Positions 17,994-28,402 of a stretch of 64,000 bases of DNA are shown in pieces. Source of the stretch: Leptolyngbya sp. NIES-3755 (GTDB lineage Bacteria > Cyanobacteriota > Cyanobacteriia > Leptolyngbyales > Leptolyngbyaceae); NCBI GenBank assembly GCA_001548435.1, contig AP017308.1, forward strand, positions 5,093,030-5,157,029. Reading direction: 5' to 3'. Below the pieces are notes generated by a model, which was not told where the DNA came from, searched no databases, and worked only from the letters and a program-made list of their open reading frames with translations. The position numbers and the translations under genes were made by a program. Numbering within the stretch: position 1 is the stretch's first letter; every line of letters starts with the position of its first letter.

Positions 17994-18009
17994 ACAGAAG
18001 AAGCTCCAC

Positions 18010-18627
18010 CTAGTAAGGTTTGAACATTCCGCGCAATTCACCCGCTCGATTCTGCTTTGTGTGAAGGTCTACATACAGCTTGCCACTCGACAGAGCTTGG
18101 AGTTGCTCGCTCGTGAGCGTGTATTCTCCCATAAATCGCCCTTGCATTCCGTTCATACCCGGAGTCACTTGCAGCGCATACTGAAATGGACCGTTTGCAG
18201 TGGGTTCGCCTTGGTGAATGTGCACCGCTGAAGTAATGTTTGGATTGGGGGGACTAACCGGGTCGGTTGCATAGTCCCGTAGTGAACTTGAGAGATTGCT
18301 AAAGTCGCCTCGGACAACCAATCGATCGCCCACTAACACGGCTCCTGCTGCGCCAAACGCATTGCTAGACGAAGCCATTGGTATGACCTCATCTTTCGTG
18401 AGAACCGCAACATAGCGGGTCATCGGTTGGCTCTCCATGCCTTGAGCCATCAAAACGCTTTCAGCTTCGTGGATGGCTTCGGATGCCACATTGAGCTTTT
18501 GTGTTGTCAAGGTTACAAACTGTTGGCTGTAAGCGGGTTGAGAAAACGTCGAAATACCGACAGCAACTAAACAAGCGATCGCACTCAAAACCAAATGGCG
18601 AAGAAGGTGTTTTGGTTTGTTCATCAT
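18010..18627 (-). CDS. CHRD domain protein, secreted
   Basis: After a signal peptide (MNKPKHLLRHLVLSAIACLV then PAYSQQ) the protein has a CHRD domain, recognised from AGAVLVGDRLVVRGDFSNLS, SAVHIHQGEPTANGPFQYAL and the end LYVDLHTKQNRAGELRGMF. CHRD domains occur in chordin and in many bacterial secreted proteins; the bacterial role is unknown. ATG 18627 (or 18624) puts the signal peptide at the N-terminus. An in-frame ATG at 18717 would add 30 unlikely residues. Confidence 0.85.
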   Translation of the reverse strand: MMNKPKHLLRHLVLSAIACLVAVGISTFSQPAYSQQFVTLTTQKLNVASEAIHEAESVLMAQGMESQPMTRYVAVLTKDEVIPMASSSNAFGAAGAVLVGDRLVVRGDFSNLSSSLRDYATDPVSPPNPNITSAVHIHQGEPTANGPFQYALQVTPGMNGMQGRFMGEYTLTSEQLQALSSGKLYVDLHTKQNRAGELRGMFKPY

Positions 18628-18773
18628 GATTAAGAAAGAATTTACTACTGAACGAAATCCTGTTGTTTTTGAAACATGAGTCAGGTTTCGCTCAGTAGTA
18701 CGAACGGGAGGTTGCATTTGGATTCACTCGATCGCAGTTTTTTTTGAGTGAGGCAGCAAAGTTACAGACAGGC

Positions 18774-18920
18774 TCAAGTCGAAGAGCTTGATTTCGTGCA
18801 AAGTTTGACGATTGCTGCAATTAACTGCTCCGGATCAACAGGTTTCGCGAGATGGGCTTGAAATCCCGATTCGATCGCTTGTTGCTGATTGTCTTCCCCT
18901 GCATAGGCGGTTGGAGAAAT
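18774..18920 (-). pseudogene. C-terminal remnant of a hybrid-kinase receiver domain
   Basis: The minus strand reads TAYAGEDNQQQAIESGFQAH then LAKPVDPEQLIAAIVKL, ending in TGA (18774-18776). This is the end of a receiver domain (switch Thr-Ala, Lys-Pro). The phosphoacceptor half is missing, and homology stops about 30 bp before the IS at 18951. Confidence 0.7.
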
Positions 18921-18950
18921 GCAATTCATTCAGCAGGCGTTCCCCATAAC

Positions 18951-20111
18951 CAGGGCAGGGCTGATTCATTGGTGGTAGAAAAGCGAGAATTAAGGAGTTG
19001 CGTTTGCTCTAACCCACCATGAGCTTGATTGATCACCTCAAACAAATCCGAGATTATCGCACTCAACCTCAGTATCCGTTATGGGTGATTTTGGTCTTGA
19101 TTTTAATGGGCACGATGAGTGGCTGTTTGGGCTACCGCGCATTAGAAGATTTTGTGGAGCGACATCAAGCCGCGCTTCTTGCCGTCATGAAGCTTCCACA
19201 CAAGCGCTTACCCTCATACTCGACGATTCGGCGAACAATGGTGCGGGTCGATTTTGTTGCCTTAACGAATGCCTTTAACGCTTGGGCACAAGAGACAATT
19301 TCCGTTCCAGAGCAAACTGCGATTGCGGTAGATGGCAAGAGTATCAAAGCCAGTGTCGAGGAGTATGATAGTGCCTACCAAGATTTTGTCGCAGTTGTCT
19401 CTGCATTTTGTACTCAGCTCGGAGTCGTGATTGGACTTCAAGCGAGACACAATGGCAGTGAAAGCGAGATTACAACCGTGCAAACCCTGTTGGAGGTCTT
19501 GCAAGTTCAAGGGGTGTGTTTCAGTATGGATGCCTTGCACACCCAAAAAAACCGTTGAGCAAATCATCGACCGTGGCAATGACTACGTGATTGCCGTCAA
19601 GAAGAATCAACCCAAGCTTTACGAATGGATTGCAACCCAGTTTGAGCAGCATCCTGCTGATAGCATCGCAGATGACATTGAACATACGAGAAACCGCACC
19701 ACGCAGCGCACGGTCAGTGTTCTGAAACCCCTGCCTGGATTGGATGCAGCTTGGGTAGGTGTGCAGCGCTTGATTCGCGTCGAGCGCACGGGTATTCGTG
19801 GCGCTGAGCCAGTTCACGAAACCATGTTCTACTTTAGTTCCTTGGCGACGGATGCCGAAGAACTGAGCCGTCGTGTCCGAGAGCATTGGCACATTGAGAA
19901 TCGCCTCCACTATCCGAAAGATGTCGTCATGCGTGAGGACATCGCTCCGCTCTGTGATGGCTATGCTCCAGCTAATTTTGCAATCCTCCGCACAATCGCC
20001 CTTAACTTGTTTCGATTGCATGGTTTTGCCTCCATCACGAAAGGCATTCGTCATCTGGCTCACAACATTTCTCACCTCTTTTCTTTTCTTCAATGAATCA
20101 GCCCTGCCCTG
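18951..20111 (+). mobile_element. ISAs1-family insertion sequence (1161 bp)
   Basis: The element is bounded by perfect 21-bp terminal inverted repeats (18951-18971 and 20091-20111) starting CAGGGCAGGGCTGATTCA. It carries one DDE transposase split by a frameshift. The flanks (ending CCCATAAC on the left, starting TGCCAGTG on the right) show no target duplication, so one side was probably lost by deletion or recombination after insertion. The right end interrupts a LuxR-type regulator remnant. Confidence 0.9.
19019..20096 (+). pseudogene. ISAs1-family DDE transposase, frameshifted at an A7 run
   Basis: The first part (19019-19558) has the family start LIDHLKQIRDYRTQPQYPLW, the first catalytic Asp in AIAVDGKSIK and the second in FSMDALHTQ. 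At a run of seven A (19545-19551) the frame is lost and a stop follows. The next frame then continues TVEQIIDRGNDYVIAVKKNQ and reaches the Glu region REHWHIENRLHYPKDV and the end. Together the two parts make a full-length enzyme of about 358 residues. One base too many (or two too few) in the A-run explains the split; slippage could rarely restore it. Confidence 0.88.
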
Positions 20112-20455
20112 TGCCAGTGAGTGAAGTACCGCCAGTTCTCGTTCACTCAGTTCTGGATTGCTGAGGCGTTGAACCAACTTTGCTCCCACATCGGGCGGAA
20201 TATACTTCTGACCTCGATGAACGGTACGAATGGCATTCAGCAGCTCGTCCGGTTCAGTTTCTTTCCACAGATATCCTTTTGCGCCTGCCTGCAATCCCCG
20301 ATAGATATCTTCGTCACTATCATACGTGGTCAGTACAATAATCCGAGCAGATTTAGCGATCGCACAAATTGCACCGATGGCAGCAACGCTTTCCACTTCC
20401 GGCATTCGCAGATCCGTCAGCGTGACATCCGATTGGTGTTCCTCAAATAGCGCGA
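20112..20455 (-). pseudogene. NarL/LuxR-type response regulator, both ends lost
   Basis: The minus strand encodes the middle of a NarL-type regulator: ALFEEHQSDVTLTDLRMPEV (acceptor Asp), ARIIVLTTYDSDEDIYRGL, AGAKGYLWKE and the start of the HTH domain, LSERELAVLHSLAQG. The first 45 or so residues are missing (fused to a PAS remnant) and the HTH is cut by the IS end. An ATG at 20501 keeps a long frame open into the transposase antisense, which is not a real protein. Confidence 0.8.
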
Positions 20456-20729
20456 TCGCTAATATCTGCAACCACCCCTTCGATGTAGTCATCGGCTGCA
20501 TTCAGATAAGAGGAGTAAAGCGTCCAAAACAGCGTCCCATCTCGTTTTCGCATCTGTACTTCTCCTGATCGCACTTCCCCATCCTGCTTCAGCAACTCAA
20601 TCGCTTGTTGGCGATCGTTGGGATTTACAAAATAGCCGATGGTATGTTCCAGCCCAATGATTTCTTGGGGTGAATCAAAGCCCAACAAATTTGCATAGCG
20701 TTGATTGGCACCCCATAAACATAAAAAAT
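20452..20729 (-). pseudogene. PAS-domain fragment of a sensor kinase
   Basis: The minus strand reads WGANQRYANLLGFDSPQEII, NDRQQAIELLKQDGEV, MRKRDGTLFWTLYSSYLNA and IEGVVADISDR. This is the core and end of a PAS domain that would normally continue into a coiled coil and kinase. Coding similarity stops at the HIP1 octamer 20452-20459, after which the frame of a NarL regulator begins. The 5' side ends at an orphan terminator. Confidence 0.75.
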
Positions 20730-20762
20730 TGCCTGACTCTTAAAAGCCCCCAGAGTCAGGCA
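20721..20762 (-). terminator. Orphan Rho-independent terminator
   Basis: An 11-bp perfect stem (TGCCTGACTCT 20730-20740 with AGAGTCAGGCA 20752-20762) is followed on the minus strand by a run of T. No minus-strand gene lies upstream of it now; it probably served a gene that has been deleted. Confidence 0.7.
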
Positions 20763-21044
20763 GTCTACCTGTAAGGACGCGCTTGACCGGATACGCTAAA
20801 CAAACTTAGTTGCCCCCTAGTTGCTTAGTTTTTCCGAGTGCGTTCCTCAGATTTGAATCTATTCTCAGTTACACACGGACCGAATCCCCTCGCAAAAAGT
20901 ACTTATTTTTACGTCAACCAAAAGTCGAAGGCGCGATCACTCTCCGTGATTTCTCCCTGCACACTTGCCGAAAATCGATTCAATCCAGGCGGTCTTCGTC
21001 GAGAGCGGATAAAATTGAAGGACTTCTGGTTTATCGATCGATTT

Positions 21045-21818
21045 ATGCTCGTTCCTCTTAGCCGTAAAAAGTTTGAAGATCTGATCCCGTTCGTGGGAAC
21101 TGGCGCTCAGTATCGGTATTGCTGGGGTAAGTTTTCCGATGTTCTTAGACGAGTCTTGGTCTCGATTTCAGCGTTGGCGGTGGTGCTGCTGATTCGAGCG
21201 TTTTTTGGGACTGGAGAACTCCAGGATGTGTTACAAGCGGTGACGTTCTTTATTTCGCTGTTTGCGCTGGTGTACTGGTTGTGGGGTCCGGCAGTTCAGG
21301 CGGGGATGAGAAATGCAGCCTGTCGGCGGTATAAGTATGCGGGATTCTTTCGGGGAGAAGTCTTCGACGTGTTTGTGACGGATGAAGTCGTGAGTACTCA
21401 GGAGAGTGTGAACGATCGAGGCGACTTGGTGGTGACGGAGAATCGCGAACGGCGGATTAATGTTGAGGTGGGGGATGAGACGGGATTTGCAACGCGGATT
21501 CAAGTACCACTGAAACGCGAACATCAGGCGATTCGGATTGGGGATACGGCGGAAATGTTGGTGCTGTCCGATCGACCGGATTTGAGCCGAATTGCAAAGG
21601 TGAGCGACGTATTTGTGAGTCGGGTTGGGGTTTGGGTCAGCGATTATCCGTATTTGCGGCGGGATGAATTTGAGGCGGTGAGTCGGAAATTGATCGCGAT
21701 CGAGAATGAAGAGGAGTATGAACCGCGTCCTCGACGGGCTGAGCGCTATGAGGAGCAGTTCGAGGAGCCGCCTGTGAGAAAGCGGATTCCGAAATCGAAA
21801 CGTCGATCGCGCAGGTAA
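21045..21818 (+). CDS. Conserved cyanobacterial membrane protein, unknown function
   Basis: The protein begins MLVPLSRKKFEDLIPFVGTG, has two close membrane helices (about 43-62 and 70-92 from ATG 21045) and then a soluble region with strands such as RRINVEVGDETGFATRIQVP and AEMLVLSDRPDLSRIAKVSD. The tail is highly charged (PRPRRAERYEE to KSKRRSRR). Proteins with this start occur widely in cyanobacteria and are sometimes labelled phosphate permease without support. The upstream 69 codons in frame are not membrane-like and ATG 21045 fits better. Confidence 0.75.
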   Translation: MLVPLSRKKFEDLIPFVGTGAQYRYCWGKFSDVLRRVLVSISALAVVLLIRAFFGTGELQDVLQAVTFFISLFALVYWLWGPAVQAGMRNAACRRYKYAGFFRGEVFDVFVTDEVVSTQESVNDRGDLVVTENRERRINVEVGDETGFATRIQVPLKREHQAIRIGDTAEMLVLSDRPDLSRIAKVSDVFVSRVGVWVSDYPYLRRDEFEAVSRKLIAIENEEEYEPRPRRAERYEEQFEEPPVRKRIPKSKRRSRR

Positions 21819-21825
21819 AAGAATG

Positions 21826-21866
21826 GGTGTGAGGGGTGCAAGATTTTTTCCTCACACCTGTTTTTT
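21826..21866 (+). terminator. Rho-independent terminator
   Basis: GGTGTGAGG (21826-21834) pairs with CCTCACACC (21850-21858), followed by TGTTTTTT. It ends the membrane-protein transcript right at the convergent cobH stop. Confidence 0.85.
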
Positions 21867-22488
21867 AACTCGCGTTCGCTCCACCGTAGGCTTGCCATGC
21901 CAAATCAACGAGCGCATTGACGATCGCAGCCGCGACAACGGCACTTCCTTTTCTGCCTTCGGTGCGAATATTCGGAATCAGAGAATCACTGAATTGCGCT
22001 TTGGCAGTTTCAACATCCAGAAATCCGGAGGGAGTGGCTACGACTAAAGTAGGTTTAATTTCTTCGGCTTGAATGAGGGTAGAAAGAGTCATCAATGCGG
22101 TTTGAGATTGACCGACGACGAAGATTCCTTCTGGATAGCGTCTTGCCAAGGTTTCGATTCCCCAAGCTGCACGAGTTTTTTCTTTTTGGGGACGGGTGAT
22201 CGTCTCCATGCTGCAATAGATTGGATTGGCGAAGGTGTTTTGGATGTTGGTATTGATGCCGACTTGAACCATTGGCACATCGACGATGATTGTAGTTCGA
22301 GCCGCGAGTGCTGCTGCACCAGATTGTAGGGCGAGATCAGAGAAGTGAATGAGGGATTTGTAGTCGAAGTCTGCCGTGGCGTATATGGCGCGGCGAACGA
22401 TTTCGTATTCAGCCGGAGAAAGTGCGTGATCGCCGACTTCTCGATCGATGATTGCCAAACTTTGTGCGTCGGTCGGATGCCACTCCAT
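21865..22488 (-). CDS. cobH: Precorrin-8X methylmutase
   Basis: CobH/CbiC moves a methyl group from C-11 to C-12 of the corrin ring, giving hydrogenobyrinate or cobyrinate, in cobalamin synthesis. The 207 residues are full length. The family motifs are seen: EYEIVRRAIYATADFDY near the start, TTIIVDVPMVQVGI, FVVGQSQTALMTL, and VATPSGFLDVETAK with the GRKGSAVVAAAIVNAL end. The conserved catalytic His is expected in SLIHFSDLAL. It stands alone here. Its 5' end is divergent from the cytosine deaminase gene with 127 bp between the starts. Confidence 0.95.
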   Translation of the reverse strand: MEWHPTDAQSLAIIDREVGDHALSPAEYEIVRRAIYATADFDYKSLIHFSDLALQSGAAALAARTTIIVDVPMVQVGINTNIQNTFANPIYCSMETITRPQKEKTRAAWGIETLARRYPEGIFVVGQSQTALMTLSTLIQAEEIKPTLVVATPSGFLDVETAKAQFSDSLIPNIRTEGRKGSAVVAAAIVNALVDLAWQAYGGANAS

Positions 22489-22615
22489 ACAGTTAACCGT
22501 GAAGGTGAATGATTTTTATGTTACTTTTCTTACATCGATTCGGAGCTTTTTCAGTGTACTCGGATTTCGGGGAATTGCATGGCAAAATCAAAAGATTGCC
22601 TTTGCTAGAAGCTCT

Positions 22616-23926
22616 ATGATTTTCGATGCGCGTCACTACTGGATTAGAAATGCTCATGTGCCTGCTTCGATGGTGGTGAATGGGAATAAATGGACGAGCC
22701 GAAAATCCCAAAATGATCAGTTGTTGCACGTCGATTTAGAAATTGTTGATGGGGCGATTTCGGCAATTTTGGCAGCGGGAACGTATCAAAATTATGCGTC
22801 TCCGTCGATCGATTTACAGGGCGGGATGGTTTGGGCGTGTTTTGTCGATTTACACACGCATTTAGATAAAGGTCATATTTGGGGACGGGCTTCAAATCCT
22901 GATGGAACATTTGACAGTGCATTGATGGCATGTCGGAAGGATTCTCAGAAGCATTGGAATGCTGAGGATGTGTATCGTCGGATGGAATTTGGTTTGAAGT
23001 GTAGTTATGCTCATGGAACAAAGGCAATTCGGACACATTTAGATTCAGCAGGAAAACAAGGGGCAATTAGTTTTGAAGTGTTTCGGGAACTGCGGGAAAA
23101 ATGGGCGGATCGAATGATTTTGCAAGCCGTTTGTTTGGTTTCATTGGATTATTTCTTAACACCTGAAGGAGAAAAGCTTGCAGATCTCGTTGCAGAATCA
23201 GATGGGGTTTTAGGTGGAGTTACTTTTATCAATCCGGATATTGATCAGCAAATCGATCGCGTTTTTTCAATGGCGAAAGAACGCAAGCTGAATTTAGATT
23301 TTCATGCCGATGAGAACGATGATCCAACTTCAGATACATTACGCCGAGTTGCGGAAACTGCGATTCGTCAAAAGTATCGTGGGAAAACGGTTTGCGGTCA
23401 TTGTTGTAGTTTGGCAGTTCAGGAAGAAAGCGAGGCGGAAAGCACGATCGCATTAGTCAAAAAAGCGGGAATCGGCATCGTTAGCCTTCCAATGTGCAAT
23501 CTTTATCTTCAAGGCAGACGACCGGGAAAAACTCCAAGATGGCGCGGTGTGACGTTACTGCATGAATTGAAACAGGCGAAAGTTCCAGTTGCGATCGCAT
23601 CCGATAATTGTCGTGATCCATTTCATGCGTATGGCGATCATGATGCGTTAGAAGTGTTTAGCCAATCGGTGAAAATTGCTCAGTTAGATCATCCATTTGG
23701 CGATTGGGCGAATGCAGTGACATCCACCCCTGCGGATTTAATGGGATTGTCGAATGTGGGACGAATTGGGGTGGGATTGCCAGCGGATTTGGTGTTATTT
23801 AAGGCGCGGAACTATCGGGAATTGTTATCGCGATCGCAGCACGATCGAATTGTTTTGAGAGATGGGAAAGCGATCGATACGACTCTACCAAGCTATGCCG
23901 AACTAGATGATTTGCTTGAGAAATAG
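22616..23926 (+). CDS. codA: Cytosine deaminase-like metal-dependent amidohydrolase
   Basis: The 436-residue TIM-barrel hydrolase has the first metal motif HTHLDKGH, then DFHADENDDPTSDTL, GHCCSLA and a late Asp in VAIASDNCRDPFHAYGDHD. These match cytosine deaminase, which converts cytosine to uracil and ammonia in the cytoplasm. The related family members can act on isoguanine or creatinine, so the substrate is likely but not proved. ATG 22616 is chosen because the 56 codons upstream run into the cobH start and look non-coding. Confidence 0.85.
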   Translation: MIFDARHYWIRNAHVPASMVVNGNKWTSRKSQNDQLLHVDLEIVDGAISAILAAGTYQNYASPSIDLQGGMVWACFVDLHTHLDKGHIWGRASNPDGTFDSALMACRKDSQKHWNAEDVYRRMEFGLKCSYAHGTKAIRTHLDSAGKQGAISFEVFRELREKWADRMILQAVCLVSLDYFLTPEGEKLADLVAESDGVLGGVTFINPDIDQQIDRVFSMAKERKLNLDFHADENDDPTSDTLRRVAETAIRQKYRGKTVCGHCCSLAVQEESEAESTIALVKKAGIGIVSLPMCNLYLQGRRPGKTPRWRGVTLLHELKQAKVPVAIASDNCRDPFHAYGDHDALEVFSQSVKIAQLDHPFGDWANAVTSTPADLMGLSNVGRIGVGLPADLVLFKARNYRELLSRSQHDRIVLRDGKAIDTTLPSYAELDDLLEK

Positions 23927-23986
23927 AGAACGCTATAGAATAAAGACAAATCTCAGGCTCATCAGCCTCCAGTGGAGATGTGGTAC

Positions 23987-24310
23987 ATGACAGAGCAACA
24001 GCAAATTTTGGAATATATTGAGGCGCTTCCGAGTGACGCAGTGAAAGAGATCGTGCGGGAATGGGTACAGAAACCTGATGCAACCCTGAGCGGTTTCAAA
24101 CACATCGCAGAAGTTGCGTTTCGGACAAAGGACATCGACACGACAATAGGATTTCCTGATTTGAGCGAGGCTGAAATTCTGCAAGAGTGTGAAAGCCGAT
24201 TGCAAGACTACTATCAAAATCAGCGCAGCGTTCCTCACGAGGAGGTTGCACAATGGCTTCACAGTCTTAGTACAGATCATCCTTTGCCATGTCCCAAGTC
24301 AGTTGGCTAG
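23987..24310 (+). CDS. Putative antitoxin of a ParE-type pair
   Basis: A 107-residue acidic helical protein (MTEQQQILEYIEALPSDA...) of a type often found in front of ParE-like toxins in cyanobacteria. The body is not a named DNA-binding domain. It overlaps the next gene by 22 bp, which is the main argument for its role. ATG 23972 in frame is an alternative start. Confidence 0.6.
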   Translation: MTEQQQILEYIEALPSDAVKEIVREWVQKPDATLSGFKHIAEVAFRTKDIDTTIGFPDLSEAEILQECESRLQDYYQNQRSVPHEEVAQWLHSLSTDHPLPCPKSVG

Positions 24311-24579
24311 AGCAATCCATCAATGACATTCAGCGGCATACTGAGACTTTACAGGAACAGTCACCAGAAATCGTTATCGAGTTTACGGATGCAATTGTCA
24401 GCGCTGGAAACAGCCTAGCGACATTCCCAAAACGGTATCCTTTAATTCATCCGAACTCAGTCATTAGAAGAATGCTGGTTCCATTTGGTAAATATGGTTA
24501 CTGTCTTTACTACGTGGTGAGTGATGATACGGTTTTGATTCTTCAAGTTTTGCATGGGAGAGAACCTAGCCCCTATTAA
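24289..24579 (+). CDS. RelE/ParE-family toxin
   Basis: The 96-residue protein fits the ParE fold: WLEQSINDIQRHTETLQEQS (two N-terminal helices), LATFPKRYPLIHPNSVIRRM, then FGKYGYCLYYVVSDDTVLIL and VLHGREPSPY with the late Arg typical of ParE toxins. ParE members poison gyrase; RelE members cut mRNA, and sequence alone does not say which. It is translated coupled to the upstream antitoxin candidate. Confidence 0.8.
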   Translation: MSQVSWLEQSINDIQRHTETLQEQSPEIVIEFTDAIVSAGNSLATFPKRYPLIHPNSVIRRMLVPFGKYGYCLYYVVSDDTVLILQVLHGREPSPY

Positions 24580-24644
24580 GGAAATTGCAACAATAATGCT
24601 TAGTATTATCGTTAGACTGATCAAGCTAATTTGAGTTTTGTGAT

Positions 24645-25913
24645 ATGGGTATTCAAGCGGTTCGCGGAACGAGAGACGTTCTGCCGGAAGAGATTAAAAA
24701 CTGGCAACGAATTGAAGCGATCGCTCGTGAAATATTGGCACGTGCAGCGTATCAAGAAATTCGGACACCGATTTTGGAGTATACCGAGTTGTTTCAGCGT
24801 GGCATCGGAGAGACAACCGATGTGGTTGGAAAAGAGATGTATACGTTTATAGACAAGGGCGATCGCTCGAATACGCTGCGACCGGAAGGAACGGCTGGAG
24901 TCGTTCGATCGTTTATCGAAAATGGATTGCACACTCAGGGTTTGCAGCGATTGTGGTATACAGGTCCGATGTTTCGCTACGAGAATCCGCAGGCTGGACG
25001 ACAAAGGCAGTTCTATCAATTAGGCGTAGAAGTGTTGGGAAGCGGCGATGTGAGAGCCGATGTAGAAGCGATCGCGATTGCAAACGATATTCTGCAAGCA
25101 ATCGGATTAAAGGATTTGACGCTGCAACTGAACTCGATCGGGAATGCAGACGATCGACAAAACTATCGCGCTGCATTAGTTGAATTTCTGTCTCCTTACA
25201 AGGACAAGCTTGATCCAGATTCTCAAACGCGATTAACAAAGAATCCGCTGAGAATTCTCGACTCTAAAAATGTACAGACTCAGGCGATTTTAGAAAATGC
25301 ACCCAGCATCTTAGATCACTTAAGTTCAGAGTCGAAAGAAAGATTCGATCAGGTTCAATCTCTGCTGCAAGATTTGGAAATTCCTTGCAATATCAATGCG
25401 CGATTAGTTCGAGGCTTGGACTATTACACGCACACTGTTTTTGAAATCCAATCGGATAACTTAGGTGCACAGGCGACCGTTTGCGCGGGTGGGCGATATG
25501 ACGGATTAGTCACACAGTTGGGCGGACCAGAAACACCTGCGATCGGGTGGGCAATGGGATTAGAACGATTGGTGATTTTGCTGCAACAGTTAGAGCAAAC
25601 TCGTCAAAGCACAATCGATTTTTATGTTGTTTCTCGTGGCGGAAAAGCAGAAGCACAGGCGCTAAAACTGGCTCAATTAATGCGACGGAATGGATTTGCA
25701 ACCGAGCTAGATATGACTGGAAGTGCATTTGGAAAGCAGTTTAAGCGGGCGGATCGCTCTGGGGCGAAGGCTTGTTTAGTGCTGGGAGATGCGGAAGCTG
25801 AGACTGGAACAGTGCAGATTAAATGGTTAAAGAGTGGCGAGCAAAGTGCGATCGCACAATCTGAACTGTTGAATAATATCGATCGACTTAGGCAACAACT
25901 TGCTGAAAGTTAG
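24645..25913 (+). CDS. hisS: Histidyl-tRNA synthetase
   Basis: The class II synthetase charges tRNA-His. Full length at 422 residues. Seen are the N-terminal AVRGTRDVLPEE, motif 2 TGPMFRYENPQAGRQRQFYQ, the His-specific RGLDYYTHTVFE and AGGRYDGLVTQLGG, motif 3 AIGWAMGLERLVILL, and a C-terminal anticodon-binding domain with FYVVSRGGKAEAQALKLA. It stands alone, convergent with thiC. Confidence 0.97.
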   Translation: MGIQAVRGTRDVLPEEIKNWQRIEAIAREILARAAYQEIRTPILEYTELFQRGIGETTDVVGKEMYTFIDKGDRSNTLRPEGTAGVVRSFIENGLHTQGLQRLWYTGPMFRYENPQAGRQRQFYQLGVEVLGSGDVRADVEAIAIANDILQAIGLKDLTLQLNSIGNADDRQNYRAALVEFLSPYKDKLDPDSQTRLTKNPLRILDSKNVQTQAILENAPSILDHLSSESKERFDQVQSLLQDLEIPCNINARLVRGLDYYTHTVFEIQSDNLGAQATVCAGGRYDGLVTQLGGPETPAIGWAMGLERLVILLQQLEQTRQSTIDFYVVSRGGKAEAQALKLAQLMRRNGFATELDMTGSAFGKQFKRADRSGAKACLVLGDAEAETGTVQIKWLKSGEQSAIAQSELLNNIDRLRQQLAES

Positions 25914-25931
25914 CCTCGTTTGCGGAACTGC

Positions 25932-25965
25932 TAAAAAATCCCGCCTTCCACAAAGAAAACGGGAT
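25932..25965 (-). terminator. Rho-independent terminator of thiC
   Basis: On the minus strand ATCCCGTTTTC pairs with GAAGGCGGGAT (two G-U pairs) and is followed by TTTTTT. It lies 24 bp after the thiC stop. Confidence 0.8.
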
Positions 25966-25988
25966 CGCAATTGAAGTGTCAACTCAAG

Positions 25989-27453
<1,465 letters not shown>

Positions 27454-27709
27454 TGATTGCCTATCGTATCAGGTTGGCGACAAAAATACTCAATTTGTAC
27501 AGTTCGTTGCTCTTGTAAAAAGATTGTTGTAGAAGTGCGATCGCTACTTTACTCGAATCGAGGTCTCCGGCAGGGGAACGATGTTATCGCAATTGCGGAG
27601 ACACAGATTTGTATCTTGTGGTCATTCAAGTTAGGGCTGGATCATATAACGGTCGGACGATTCAAGATGGAGTCGGTGTGAGAAAACAAGTGAGTTGGGA
27701 GCGATCGAG

Positions 27710-28402
27710 TTAGAGAAGTTTTTTGCTAAGAATTGTTCCGTCGAGGTTAATTGTGTAAGTCATCAGTTGCTGATAGTTCGTAACAGTCACTTTCCAGCCA
27801 TTAACGTGCTTCATTGGCAGGCAAGACGCATTCGGATAGCGGAAACAATCAAAGGTTTTCTCGACTTCAGTAATGTTGAGATTCGCGATCGGTTGCTTCA
27901 AATCGGTTCGAGCCGTTTGGAATATGCGACGTGCGATCGCGGTTGGTAGTTCATCGGTGCGGACAGGTAAACCTGCGATCGCTTCTGTGCGAAAGATTCT
28001 TGCATCATTGCTAATTCGATAAACTTGTCGTTGATTGGTTTTACCGATCGCAGTGACACGATAGCCTGGGAATGTTTGTTGCAGGCAAGATTCTGCTAAA
28101 TTTCCTAAACCCAAACAACTATCAGAAAAAGTCTGAGGTTCGACTTTTGTGATTAACACTCTAGAGAGCGAAAGTTGGAAATGATTACCTGCAATTCGTT
28201 TGATTTCGTCTTGAACTAAACTTGGTAAACGTCGCTCAATTGCCGTATTCGTAAGGTTTTCCTTTGCGCTCGGCTTTGAATCTGAGGAATTGAAAGATGA
28301 ATCAATCACGGGCATCGATTGGGCAATTGCCAGAGATTGCAAAGGTAGTGAACTACCGAGAAGTAGACAGGCGACAATGAGATTAGGAAGCCGTTGAAGC
28401 AT
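27710..28402 (-). CDS. Secreted protein of unknown function
   Basis: A signal peptide (LIVACLLLGSSLPLQSLAIA) precedes a 200-residue domain. It shows Cys pairs in SCLGLGNLAESCLQ and CFRYPNASCL and segments PGYRVTAIGKTNQRQVYRIS and WKVTVTNYQQLMTYTINLDG. The pattern suggests a compact extracytoplasmic fold with disulphides. Similar proteins appear in cyanobacteria without known role. The 250 bp between it and the thiC riboswitch hold no visible gene. Confidence 0.75.
   Translation of the reverse strand: MLQRLPNLIVACLLLGSSLPLQSLAIAQSMPVIDSSFNSSDSKPSAKENLTNTAIERRLPSLVQDEIKRIAGNHFQLSLSRVLITKVEPQTFSDSCLGLGNLAESCLQQTFPGYRVTAIGKTNQRQVYRISNDARIFRTEAIAGLPVRTDELPTAIARRIFQTARTDLKQPIANLNITEVEKTFDCFRYPNASCLPMKHVNGWKVTVTNYQQLMTYTINLDGTILSKKLL

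Noticed and set aside
19521..20501. 326-codon minus-strand frame
   Set aside because: Only its first part is protein-like (receiver fragment); the remainder is antisense of the transposase, so it is a chance read-through and not a gene.
24621..25019. 132-codon frame antisense to hisS
   Set aside because: Lies wholly over the conserved start of hisS and has no start signals.
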